A stretch of DNA of 10,279 nucleotides from Treponema sp. (lineage in GTDB: Bacteria; Spirochaetota; Spirochaetia; Treponematales; Breznakiellaceae), in the NCBI GenBank assembly GCA_031288005.1, contig JAITSE010000072.1, positions 1-10,279 on the forward strand, given 5' to 3'. Within the stretch, counting starts at the first letter, position 1, and each line of letters opens with the position of its first letter. The notes beneath the pieces were generated by a model, which saw only the letters and a program-made list of their open reading frames with translations, ran no database searches and was not told where the DNA came from. The position numbers were made by a program, and so were the translations under genes. Positions 1 to 6,576 of the stretch are shown piece by piece.

Positions 1-24
1 GGTTCGGGTTGTTGAAAAAGTCTC

Positions 25-45
25 GCAAAATGCGGAGCATTTTGC
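25..45. repeat. GCAA-type hairpin A (8-bp arms, CGGAG loop)
   Basis: Arms 25-32 (gcaaaatg) and 38-45 (cattttgc) are perfectly complementary around a cggag loop. On the minus strand the hairpin is followed by gagactttttcaacaacc. This resembles the ggagttttttga tract that follows the other members, so it is placed in the same family. It may be the right end of a further composite element lying mostly outside the window. Confidence 0.6.
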
Positions 46-60
46 AATTTTAAGTGGAAT

Positions 61-88
61 TTGTTCAATAACTGAAGTTATTGAACAA
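61..88. repeat. 13-bp perfect hairpin (ttgttc type)
   Basis: Arms 61-73 and 76-88 are perfectly complementary with a 2-nt loop (ga). No clear T-run follows on either strand, so a plain intrinsic terminator is not obvious. The arm ttgttcaataact is nearly the same as ttgttccaaaact in the hairpin at 4634-4676, and both arms change together between the two copies. That marks a small dispersed hairpin family. Confidence 0.65.
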
Positions 89-233
89 TTCTATCTAAAA
101 ATAGTCAGTCCATTCAAAATATTATACTATTATATAACAGTATCGGCAAATATGCAAGCATTTTTCTTAAATATTTTTAAAAGCCGCGGACCAAATAAAA
201 CCCGCCGGCGAACCAGTGCGGGGACAGACCCGT

Positions 234-256
234 GCAAACCGGCGGAGCCGGTTTGC
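234..256 (+). repeat. GCAA-type hairpin B
   Basis: Arms 234-242 (gcaaaccgg) and 248-256 (ccggtttgc) pair perfectly around loop cggag. The hairpin is preceded by gt and followed by ttggagttttgcgg, the pattern shared by the family. Confidence 0.65.
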
Positions 257-301
257 TTGGAGTTTTGCGGATTGTTTTTGGTGTGGAGGGCTGTTTTGAT
301 T

Positions 302-354
302 CCGCAAAACTCCCCGAATTTATTTCCGTAGAACCATTGCGGGGAGTTTTGCGG
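302..354. repeat. 14-bp perfect inverted repeat with conserved 25-nt loop, copy 1
   Basis: Arms 302-315 (ccgcaaaactcccc) and 341-354 (ggggagttttgcgg) are perfectly complementary. The 25-nt loop at 316-340 matches the loop at 3825-3849 in 24 of 25 positions. The left arm can instead pair with 259-270, so two mutually exclusive stem-loops are possible here. Confidence 0.7.
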
Positions 355-372
355 ATTGTTTTTGGGTGAAGT

Positions 373-393
373 GCAATTTGCTTTGCAAATTGC
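373..393 (+). repeat. GCAA-type hairpin C
   Basis: Arms 373-381 (gcaatttgc) and 385-393 (gcaaattgc) pair perfectly around loop ttt. It is preceded by gt and followed by ttaggaattttttgacc. The six-T run begins 8 nt after the stem, which is farther than in a canonical intrinsic terminator. Confidence 0.6.
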
Positions 394-454
394 TTAGGAA
401 TTTTTTGACCTTTTGTGCGGCTGTGATCTTCTTTTGCGGTTCAAAAAACTCCAA

Positions 455-475
455 GCAAGCGGCTCCGCCGCTTGC
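455..475 (-). repeat. GCAA-type hairpin D
   Basis: Arms 455-462 (gcaagcgg) and 468-475 (ccgcttgc) pair perfectly around a 5-nt loop. Read on the minus strand it is followed by ttggagttttttgaacc, the family pattern. It forms the right end of composite element copy 1. Confidence 0.65.
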
Positions 476-495
476 ACGGATTCCTGCGTCCGTAT

Positions 496-501
496 AGGAG
501 G
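496..501 (+). promoter_or_regulatory. Ribosome binding site fixing the lipoprotein start
   Basis: AGGAGG lies 6 nt before the ATG at 508. This decides for 508 over an in-frame upstream start at 472, which would add 12 residues read from the repeat element. Confidence 0.85.
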
Positions 502-507
502 AATGAT

Positions 508-3500
508 ATGAAAAGCGAAATGTTGTTAAAGCGGTTTCATGAGCGCCTGAGCCCTATGCTCCAGGGCGGGCTTATGCTGGGCGCGGCTTTGCTGTGCCTG
601 GCCCTGGCGGGCTGCAAAAATCCATCCGCCGGCGGCGTGGAACAGACCCCGCAGTATACGGTAACTTTTAGCGGGAACGGCGGAGTCTTCGAAACCCCGG
701 AAGCTCCCAAAGCCGCAGACTCGCAGACCCGGGAAACGGACTCAGACACCGCGCTTTCGGAACTCATGCCCCCGCCTCCAACGAGGACGGGCTATATCTT
801 CAGCGGCTGGTACACGGAGCCTGAGAGCGGCGGGGAACAGTTTACTCAGGAAACGCCGGTAACGGCGGATATAACCGTGTACGCAAAATGGATATTACAG
901 AGCCTTTCCCGGACGATAACTTTTGACGGAAACGGCGGCGGGACCGGCTTACAGACCCGGAATGTAGAGAAAGGCGGCGCAATTGGAGCGGAAAATATGC
1001 CCCCGGAGCCGGCGAAGACGGGCCATACATTCGCGGGCTGGTGGACGGAGAAAGACGGCGGCGGGGAGCAGTTTACCCAGGAAACGCTTGTAAGCAGGCA
1101 TATCACGGTGTACGCGAAGTGGACGCCTATCCCATACAAGGTAAACTTTGACGTGAATGGAGGAGACGGCCCTAATCCTGAGCCGCTGGCTTTGAACTAC
1201 GGCAGCGAGGCCGGGGAAAATATGCCCGCGAATCCCGTGAAAGGCGGCTATGTTTTTGCGGGCTGGTTTACGGAGACCTCGGGCGGAACAATTTTCACCG
1301 CCCATACGCTTGTAAGCGGGGACATTGCCGTGTACGCAAAATGGATATTGGGTTCTGATTTTCGCACGGCGTCATTTAACGCCGGCGGCGGCAAGCCGGA
1401 CGCGCAGGACCGGTTTCTTGAGCCGGGCGGCGCGGTTGGAGCGGGAAACATGCCCGTGGACCCAGCTAAGACGGGCCATACCTTCGATGGATGGTGGACG
1501 GAGCAAAACGGCGGCGGGGAGCAGTTTACCCAGGAAACGCCTGTAACAGAGGATATTACCTTGTACGCAAAGTGGACGCCTAACAGATACACGGCGGCCT
1601 TTAACGTGAACGGGGGAAAAGAGTCCTACCCGCCCGTGGAGTTGGACTATGGCGCCGCGCTTTTGGAAAATATGCCCGCGCCTCCAACAAGGACGGGCTG
1701 TACCTTTGCCGGCTGGTATATGACAGAGTATGGCGGCGGGGAGCAGTTTACCCAGGAAACGCCGGTAACGGCGGATATCACCGTGTACGCCAAGTGGACG
1801 GTTAACAAATACACGGTAACTTTTAACGAGGACGGCGGAACCTTCAAAGATACCGAAGACTCGCGGCCCCGGGTAGTGAGCTATATCAGTTCGGTTGGGG
1901 AGAAAATGCCCGCGGACCCAGCTAAGACGGGCCATAACTTCGACGGCTGGTGGACGGAGCAAAACGGCGGCGGGGAACGGTTTACCGCCTCTACGCCTGT
2001 AACCGGGGATATAACCGCGTACGCCAAGTGGACGCGCATCAGCTACACGGTAAACTTCAAAGCCGGCGGCGGAGAGTCTGAAACGCAGACCCTGACAGCG
2101 CTGTACGAAGAATCGCTTGGACAAAAAATGCCCACTGTGGAAAAGCCGGGCCATACCTTCGAAGGCTGGTATACGGAACCGGACGGCGGCGGGGACCTGT
2201 TTACCGCTTCCACGCCGGTAATCGCGAATATCGCCGTACACGCCAAGTGGACGATTATGATCTACACGGTGAAGTTTTTCGCGCCCGGGGCCGGGGGAGA
2301 CGGGTCTAATCCTTATGCGGAGCTGACTTTGAACTACGGCAGCGCGGCCGGGGAAAACATGCCCGAGACTAATCCAGAGAGACAGGGCTTCGCTTTTGAC
2401 GGCTGGTACACGCTGGAAGACGGCGGCGGGCTGTGGTTTACCGCCTCTACGCCGGTAACAGGGAATACCGTGGTGTACTCAAAATGGAACTCTGTTATAG
2501 ATTTTAGTGTTACAGACCCTCAAGGCAGCGAAAGCGCAGGCTGGACCTACGCAAGCAATACCTACACGATTAAGAACGGCGCCAAGGTCACCGTAAAGGG
2601 CAAAACCACGGAGCGGCGCATTGTTGTGGCAAGCGGCGCAACGGCAGTCATTACGCTTGATGGCGCGGATATGGAAATGCAAGGCGGCAGCGCCTTCCAA
2701 TATACTCCTCCGCTCATCGTAGACGGCGGGGCGAATGTAACGCTCAAGCTGGCGGGCGTTAACAGACTTTTTGGATCTGGTTCGGGTAACAATAGCGGTC
2801 TTAGATCCGATGAAAACTCTGTTCTGACTATTACGAGCGCGGCGGGCGACGGTTCTCTGGACGGCTCTCTTACGGCGCAAGGCTGCGGCTTCGGCTCAGC
2901 CATAGGCGGCAACCAGAGCCGCAGCCCCGGTAAAATTACCATCAACGGAGGCACGATTACGGCAAATGGCACCCACGACGGCGCGGGCATAGGCGGCGGA
3001 CAGGGCGGCGCGGGCGGTATAATCACTATCAACGGAGGCAAGGTTACGGCCACGAGCGGCAACGACTGCGCCGCTATCGGCGGCGGGAGGAGCGGCTACG
3101 GCGGCGAAATTACGATTACGGGCGGAATCGTAAGCGCCAGAGGCCGTACCGGCATCGGCGCGAGCATAAGCGGCTCAGGCGGGACAATCACAATCACGGG
3201 CGGCACGGTTACGGCACAAGGCGCCACCAACGGGAGCGGAGCCGGCCTGGGCTGGGAGAGCGGCAATGGCGGGACAATCACAATCACGGGCGGCACGGTT
3301 ATTGCCGAGGGCCGCGGCAAGGACATAGGCGGGAATGTAAACCCCGGCACAATCACGATTACGGGCGGCAGCGTGAAGGCTTCCAAGGTTTTAGCCGGCC
3401 AGTCCGTAAAAGACGGCGGCGGCGCGTCCGTTTACCTCAACACCCTCACCGTTGGCTCTGCGCCGCTGAGCAATACGGCGATCACCGCGGCAACGATTGA

Positions 3501-3669
3501 CGGCGCGACCAACTACGGCGTCAAGGACGTGAAGACCGGCGCGGACGGCAAGGTCTACTTCTGGCTGACCGAGAACGCGGAAGGATCGGTGGAGCTTACC
3601 GCGGGCGGCGCGGACTACAGCAAGTCATATCCGCGGATGAGCGCCGGCAATACGGTGACGCTGCAATAA
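508..3669 (+). CDS. Surface lipoprotein with eight InlB-type repeats and a C-terminal beta-helix
   Basis: The product has 1053 residues. A lipoprotein signal peptide ends in LALAGC, with Cys36 as the predicted lipidation site, so the protein should be membrane-anchored and exported. Residues about 50-660 hold eight InlB B / Listeria-Bacteroides repeats of roughly 70-80 residues. Each has a YTVxF strand, an NGG turn, a GYxFxGWxTE core and a final VYAKW. Residues about 800-960 carry short glycine-rich rungs such as ITINGG and ITITGG, typical of a right-handed beta-helix. By family this suggests an adhesin or matrix-binding protein; the ligand is unknown. Several repeats are nearly identical in DNA, a sign of recent duplication or conversion. 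The gene stands alone between two copies of a composite repeat element. The start is chosen from AGGAGG. No frameshift is seen. Confidence 0.93.
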   Translation: MKSEMLLKRFHERLSPMLQGGLMLGAALLCLALAGCKNPSAGGVEQTPQYTVTFSGNGGVFETPEAPKAADSQTRETDSDTALSELMPPPPTRTGYIFSGWYTEPESGGEQFTQETPVTADITVYAKWILQSLSRTITFDGNGGGTGLQTRNVEKGGAIGAENMPPEPAKTGHTFAGWWTEKDGGGEQFTQETLVSRHITVYAKWTPIPYKVNFDVNGGDGPNPEPLALNYGSEAGENMPANPVKGGYVFAGWFTETSGGTIFTAHTLVSGDIAVYAKWILGSDFRTASFNAGGGKPDAQDRFLEPGGAVGAGNMPVDPAKTGHTFDGWWTEQNGGGEQFTQETPVTEDITLYAKWTPNRYTAAFNVNGGKESYPPVELDYGAALLENMPAPPTRTGCTFAGWYMTEYGGGEQFTQETPVTADITVYAKWTVNKYTVTFNEDGGTFKDTEDSRPRVVSYISSVGEKMPADPAKTGHNFDGWWTEQNGGGERFTASTPVTGDITAYAKWTRISYTVNFKAGGGESETQTLTALYEESLGQKMPTVEKPGHTFEGWYTEPDGGGDLFTASTPVIANIAVHAKWTIMIYTVKFFAPGAGGDGSNPYAELTLNYGSAAGENMPETNPERQGFAFDGWYTLEDGGGLWFTASTPVTGNTVVYSKWNSVIDFSVTDPQGSESAGWTYASNTYTIKNGAKVTVKGKTTERRIVVASGATAVITLDGADMEMQGGSAFQYTPPLIVDGGANVTLKLAGVNRLFGSGSGNNSGLRSDENSVLTITSAAGDGSLDGSLTAQGCGFGSAIGGNQSRSPGKITINGGTITANGTHDGAGIGGGQGGAGGIITINGGKVTATSGNDCAAIGGGRSGYGGEITITGGIVSARGRTGIGASISGSGGTITITGGTVTAQGATNGSGAGLGWESGNGGTITITGGTVIAEGRGKDIGGNVNPGTITITGGSVKASKVLAGQSVKDGGGASVYLNTLTVGSAPLSNTAITAATIDGATNYGVKDVKTGADGKVYFWLTENAEGSVELTAGGADYSKSYPRMSAGNTVTLQ
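1450..1976 (+). repeat. Near-identical DNA segments in InlB repeats 4 and 6
   Basis: The 71 bp at 1450-1520 and at 1906-1976 differ at only four positions by eye. In addition a 31-bp string (starting ggcggcgggg) is exact at 1057-1087, 1510-1540 and 1732-1762. Such identity goes beyond what protein conservation needs and points to recent duplication or gene conversion inside the lipoprotein gene. Confidence 0.8.
3178..3301 (+). repeat. Exact 34-bp direct repeat in the beta-helix region
   Basis: The same 34 bp occurs at 3178-3211 and 3268-3301, 90 bp apart (30 codons). It encodes a GGTITITGGTV rung each time. The in-frame spacing means slippage or recombination would add or remove a 30-residue block without breaking the reading frame. 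Confidence 0.85.
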
Positions 3670-3680
3670 GGCGGAGCCGT

Positions 3681-3764
3681 GCAAACCTAAGCAAGCCGAT
3701 AAGCAAGCCGCTAAGCAAGCCGTAGGCTTGGCTTCGGCTTGCTTCGGCTTGCTTAGCGGTTTGC
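3681..3764 (+). terminator. Long hairpin E built from tandem 12-bp units (possible terminator)
   Basis: Three tandem 12-bp units taagcaagccgN fill 3688-3723, and the opposite strand motif cggcttgctt follows at 3736-3755. The outer arms gcaaacc (3681-3687) and ggtttgc (3758-3764) close the structure, with a 2-nt bulge. It lies just after the lipoprotein stop codon and is followed by ttaggagttttggg, so it may end transcription, though the T-run is short and displaced. It is the largest member of the GCAA hairpin family. Confidence 0.5.
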
Positions 3765-3813
3765 TTAGGAGTTTTGGGAGCGGCATCTAAGTTGCGGATA
3801 TTATTGTAAGTCC

Positions 3814-3860
3814 CAAAACTCCCCGGATTTATTTCCGTAGAACCATTGCGGGGAGTTTTG
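3814..3860. repeat. 11-bp inverted repeat with conserved 25-nt loop, copy 2
   Basis: Arms caaaactcccc (3814-3824) and ggggagttttg (3850-3860) are perfectly complementary. The loop 3825-3849 differs from the copy at 316-340 at one position. The left arm can also pair with 3768-3779 in a 12-bp perfect stem, giving the same either/or choice as in copy 1. Confidence 0.7.
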
Positions 3861-3942
3861 CGAACCGCGGTTCTACGAACCGATGGGTCGCTTTGACCCG
3901 CAAAGAAGCTAACAGCGGCAAGGTGTGTCAAAAAACTCCGAA

Positions 3943-3965
3943 GCAATCCGGCGGAGCCGGATTGC
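3943..3965 (-). repeat. GCAA-type hairpin F
   Basis: Arms 3943-3951 (gcaatccgg) and 3957-3965 (ccggattgc) pair perfectly around a 5-nt loop. On the minus strand it is followed by ttcggagttttttgacac, the family pattern. It is the right end of composite element copy 2. A weaker hairpin, ttaggc at 3985-3990 with gcctaa at 3998-4003, lies between it and the efp stop codon. Confidence 0.6.
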
Positions 3966-4042
3966 ACGGGAGCCGCCTGCTTAGTTAGGCCAAGAGAGCC
4001 TAAAGGTATCACGCTTTAACGGTTGCAGGTCTCAGGTCCATC

Positions 4043-4606
4043 TCAGCCGTTCACCCGCTCCACATATTCGTTGGTTTCTGTATTAACCAGGATGCGCTCG
4101 CCCTGCTTTATAAAAAGGGGAACCCGGACGGTCAGACCCGTTTCTGTACTAACCGGCTTTGTGGCGCCGGAAACGGTATCGCCCTTCACGTAATTTTCCG
4201 ATTCGGCCACGGTAAACACCACCTTATAAGGAATTTTAATGTCGATGACCTTGCCTTCCCAAATAGCCAGTTCGTAGTGACCGCCTTCTTGCAGGTAGTA
4301 TTTCTTTTCTTCCATATCGGCAAGAGGCACCTCGTACTGATCGTAGCTGTCGTTGTCCATAAAGTGAAAGTTATCCTGATCCGCATATTGGTATTGGCAG
4401 GTCCTGGTATCCACTATGGCGTCTTCTACTTCCTGCTGGGTGGGGATGGTCATGGTTAAAACAGAACCGTCCTTGATGCTCTTCATTTTAATCCGGGCTA
4501 TGGCAGTTCCTTTCCCGGGATTGTGGAATTCCCGCTCAATGACCAGATAAGGCTGCCCCTTTTGGAGCAGGCAGCTTCCTTTAGCGATATCTCCGCCTCG
4601 TATCAT
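4043..4606 (-). CDS. efp: Translation elongation factor P
   Basis: The product has 187 residues, the normal length for bacterial EF-P. EF-P binds between the P and E sites of the ribosome and relieves stalling at consecutive prolines. The N-terminal KOW-like domain carries the modifiable loop PGKGTA with Lys32 at the tip, the counterpart of E. coli Lys34. The last domain has the EF-P signature, from KPVSTETGLTVRVPLF at about 150-165 to the glycine at 169. The ATG at 4606 is preceded by GAGG at 6-nt spacing. No epmA/epmB or other modification gene is in the window, so the state of Lys32 cannot be told. pepF lies upstream on the same strand, 126 bp away with a hairpin between, so efp is probably transcribed on its own. 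Confidence 0.96.
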   Translation of the reverse strand: MIRGGDIAKGSCLLQKGQPYLVIEREFHNPGKGTAIARIKMKSIKDGSVLTMTIPTQQEVEDAIVDTRTCQYQYADQDNFHFMDNDSYDQYEVPLADMEEKKYYLQEGGHYELAIWEGKVIDIKIPYKVVFTVAESENYVKGDTVSGATKPVSTETGLTVRVPLFIKQGERILVNTETNEYVERVNG

Positions 4607-4633
4607 GTAATTCCTCGCTTAATAATTTGTTAG

Positions 4634-4676
4634 ATGAGCTTGTTCCAAAACTCGGTTAGTTTTGGAACAAGCTCAT
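4634..4676 (-). terminator. 19-bp perfect hairpin between pepF and efp
   Basis: Arms 4634-4652 and 4658-4676 are perfectly complementary over 19 bp, with loop cggtt. It lies downstream of pepF and upstream of efp, so it could end pepF transcription or sit in the efp leader. No T-run follows on the minus strand, which weakens the terminator reading. The inner arm ttgttccaaaact matches the hairpin at 61-88 with two compensated changes. Confidence 0.5.
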
Positions 4677-4697
4677 TATATTCTATGAATAATTATA
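4675..4697 (-). promoter_or_regulatory. Candidate -10 boxes for efp
   Basis: Two perfect TATAAT hexamers are read on the minus strand, at 4697-4692 and 4680-4675, about 70-90 nt before the efp start. Neither has a good -35 at 16-18 bp, so this is only a candidate. Use of the upstream one would put the 19-bp hairpin at the 5' end of the efp transcript. Confidence 0.3.
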
Positions 4698-4732
4698 CCG
4701 GAATAAGTATACCGGAACCGCCGCGAATCAGT

Positions 4733-6541
4733 CTATAAGAGCCTCTCCAGTTCCCCCACAAGGCCGGCAAAGACCTTGCAGGCCGCTTCCACAGGGGCCG
4801 GGTCGCCCATATCTACTCCGGCGGCTTTGAGGGACTCCAGGGGAAACCTGGACCCCCCCGATTTGAGGAAGGCGAAGTAATCCTCCCGCTCTTTTGCGCC
4901 CCCTGAAAGAACGCGCTCCGCCAGGGCAAGAGATGCGGAGATACCGGTGGCATATTTGTAGACGTAGAAAGCGTGGTAGAAGTGGGGAATCCGCAGGACT
5001 TCGAGATCGCTTTCTTCTTCAAAAATTACAGAAGGTCCGAAGTATTTTTCAAGAAGTTTCCGGTACTCCGCCCGGAGCAGATCCGCTGTCAGCGGAGCGC
5101 CCGCTTCTTCCAGTTCGTGGGAGCGCTTTTCGAATTCCGCGAACATGGTCTGCCTATAAAGAGTCGCCAGAATATCGTCTACCCGTTTGTTGACCAGACA
5201 GGTCCTGAAGGCGCCGGAGACGTTCTTCACAAGATGCCTGTAGAGGAGTTCTTCGTTAAAGGTGCTGGCAACTTCGGCTTCAAAAATGGTGTAGTTATAG
5301 TGCGGATAAGGATTAGCGCGGACTGAATACCAGGTGTGCATCGAATGTCCGCCTTCGTGCGCCAAAGTAAACACGTCCCTCACGGAGTCTTCTTTGTAGT
5401 TCATGAGTATATATGGCGCCCCAGTGTAGCCGCCTGAAGAAAAAGCGCCGGAACGCTTGCCCTTATTTTCATAGCGGTCCGCCCAGCGGCCCAGAAGTCC
5501 GGCCCTAAGTGTCCCAACGTACTCGTCCCCCAGGGGAGAAAGAGCTTCGCTTACCATATCCACCGCCTCGTTCCAGCTTGTTTTCATGGCCGCTTCTTTA
5601 AGCAGAGGAACATAGACATCGTAGTGGCGCAGGACATCCAGCTTTAGGAGCCGTTTCCGCAGGGCGTAGTACCGGTGCAGGGGCTCCATATTCGCGCTTA
5701 CTACGGCGATGAGATTGTCGTATACGGATTCGTCCACATTGTCAGGGAACAGCGCCGCGGCCCTGGCGGAGGGGAAGCCCCGCACCCTGGCCTTGATCAC
5801 ATCCTTCTTGACCGAGCCGCTGTAGAGGGCCGCGAGGGTGGTCTTGTGTGAGGCAAAGCCCTTATAAAAGGCCCGGTAAGCCCGCTCCCGGATGCCGCGG
5901 TCGTTCTTTTGCATGAACACCGCCCAGGTGGATTGAGAAATGGGAAACGTCCCTTCGGGAGTTTCCACGGAGCCAAAGTCCATGTCCACATTGGTCAGCA
6001 CCGAAAACGCCTCATTGGCAAGGCCGTCTCCCTCTTCGTATATCGCAAGGAGGCGTTCTTCCGAGCCGCTCAGAATATGAGGTTTGTAACGCAGTATTTT
6101 TTTGAGATAGATGCGGTATTCCTCAAGCCTCGGGTGAGGCAGGAAGCGATCCATATCAAGCCCTGGAATGGTCTGAATTTCGGGAACTGCCCAGGCAAGG
6201 GCGGCCTGGATTTTAGCGGCGGCCATCACAAAACGGCCCTTCAGAGTCTGCCTCTCGCCGTCTCCTTGATCTTCAACTTCCCGGAGTTCGCTGTAAAAGG
6301 CCAGGCGCTCTTCCAGAATTCCCAAATCACGGGCGAAATCCAGGTAGGCGGCAAGAGCCTCCGGAGAAGCGCCCAGGGTCCCGCGGAAGGCGGGGATGGC
6401 TTCGGCCATTTTCTCGTAGGCCCCAAGACCCGCGTTCCAGGCGGCGGCGTCAGGGAATAAACTGGAAAGGTCCCAGGTATCATTGACATCAACATCTCTG
6501 CGGAGGGGTATTCTTGCGGCTGGTTTGTCCTGATTTGTCAT
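4733..6541 (-). CDS. pepF: Oligoendopeptidase F, M3-family zinc metallopeptidase
   Basis: The product has 602 residues, full length for the PepF branch of family M3. It hydrolyses short peptides in the cytoplasm; there is no signal peptide. The zinc motif HEGGH is at 395-399. The third ligand is expected at Glu423 in EAEVASTFNE. The family's C-terminal substrate-binding motif FYVYKYATG follows near 525-533, after HFYH at 520-523. The N-terminal part (about 20-200) is the helical oligopeptidase F N-domain. The ATG at 6541 has no Shine-Dalgarno sequence. A good -35 and a -10 inside a palindrome lie directly upstream, so the transcript may be leaderless. The gene is divergent from a lipoprotein gene and lies upstream of efp on the same strand. 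Confidence 0.96.
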   Translation of the reverse strand: MTNQDKPAARIPLRRDVDVNDTWDLSSLFPDAAAWNAGLGAYEKMAEAIPAFRGTLGASPEALAAYLDFARDLGILEERLAFYSELREVEDQGDGERQTLKGRFVMAAAKIQAALAWAVPEIQTIPGLDMDRFLPHPRLEEYRIYLKKILRYKPHILSGSEERLLAIYEEGDGLANEAFSVLTNVDMDFGSVETPEGTFPISQSTWAVFMQKNDRGIRERAYRAFYKGFASHKTTLAALYSGSVKKDVIKARVRGFPSARAAALFPDNVDESVYDNLIAVVSANMEPLHRYYALRKRLLKLDVLRHYDVYVPLLKEAAMKTSWNEAVDMVSEALSPLGDEYVGTLRAGLLGRWADRYENKGKRSGAFSSGGYTGAPYILMNYKEDSVRDVFTLAHEGGHSMHTWYSVRANPYPHYNYTIFEAEVASTFNEELLYRHLVKNVSGAFRTCLVNKRVDDILATLYRQTMFAEFEKRSHELEEAGAPLTADLLRAEYRKLLEKYFGPSVIFEEESDLEVLRIPHFYHAFYVYKYATGISASLALAERVLSGGAKEREDYFAFLKSGGSRFPLESLKAAGVDMGDPAPVEAACKVFAGLVGELERLL

Positions 6542-6576
6542 GGTATAGCTATACCGTGAATAAGAGATTCCGTCAA
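6542..6576 (-). promoter_or_regulatory. pepF promoter with a 14-bp palindrome over the -10 box
   Basis: On the minus strand TTGACG (6576-6571) and TATAGC (6553-6548) are separated by exactly 17 bp. The -10 lies inside the perfect palindrome ggtatagctatacc (6542-6555). The predicted start of transcription falls on the A of the pepF ATG. Read on the plus strand, the palindrome gives the same TATAGC 6 nt before a GTG at 6556, so it may serve both directions or act as an operator. Confidence 0.5.

Larger units (their letters stand above)
230..479. repeat. Composite inverted-repeat element, copy 1
   Basis: The segment starts ccgtgcaa (230-237) and ends ttgcacgg (472-479), an exact 8-bp terminal inverted repeat. 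In order it holds hairpin B (234-256), a ggagttttgcgg arm (259-270), its complement (302-313), a 25-nt loop, a second ggagttttgcgg copy (343-354), hairpin C (373-393), an aaaaaactcc arm and hairpin D (455-475). A 23-bp exact direct repeat occurs at 259-281 and 343-365. A second copy with the same order of parts lies at 3677-3969. No target-site duplication is visible and there is no transposase ORF, so a MITE-like or structured RNA element are both possible. Confidence 0.65.
1..507. other. Gene-free, repeat-rich upstream region
   Basis: No credible coding sequence is seen in these 507 bases. The left part (about 46-185) is AT-rich and holds a 13-bp perfect hairpin. The right part (about 185-480) is mixed in composition and consists of a composite inverted-repeat element that ends 28 bp before the start codon of the lipoprotein gene. 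TATACT at 123-128 could be a -10 box, but no convincing -35 lies 16-18 bp upstream, so no promoter is called. The first 45 bases look like the end of another copy of the same hairpin family extending beyond the left edge. Confidence 0.7.
3677..3969. repeat. Composite inverted-repeat element, copy 2
   Basis: It starts ccgtgcaa (3677-3684) and ends ttgcacgg (3962-3969), the same exact 8-bp terminal inverted repeat as the copy at 230-479. In order it holds hairpin E, a ggagttttggga arm (3768-3779), its complement (3811-3822), the shared 25-nt loop, a ggggagttttg arm (3850-3860), a 12-bp palindrome gaaccgcggttc (3862-3873), a gggtc/gaccc hairpin (3885-3899), an aaaaaactcc arm and hairpin F. The part around 3895-3946 also resembles the reverse complement of about 387-443. 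It begins 7 bp after the lipoprotein stop codon, so it may double as that gene's 3' end structure. Confidence 0.65.

Noticed and set aside
472..507. N-terminal extension of the lipoprotein from an upstream start at 472
   Set aside because: It would be read from the terminal repeat of the composite element and would precede the signal peptide. AGGAGG fits the ATG at 508.
1372..2241. Minus-strand open frame of 289 codons inside the lipoprotein gene
   Set aside because: It is the antisense shadow of the repetitive, GC-rich InlB repeats. The plus strand has a signal peptide, a ribosome binding site and clear repeat homology.
3961..4020. Integron attC site after the lipoprotein cassette
   Set aside because: gttaggc at 3984-3990 fits the core GTTRRRY, but no matching RYYYAAC partner is found at a sensible distance and no integrase gene is present. 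A 7-base match is expected by chance.
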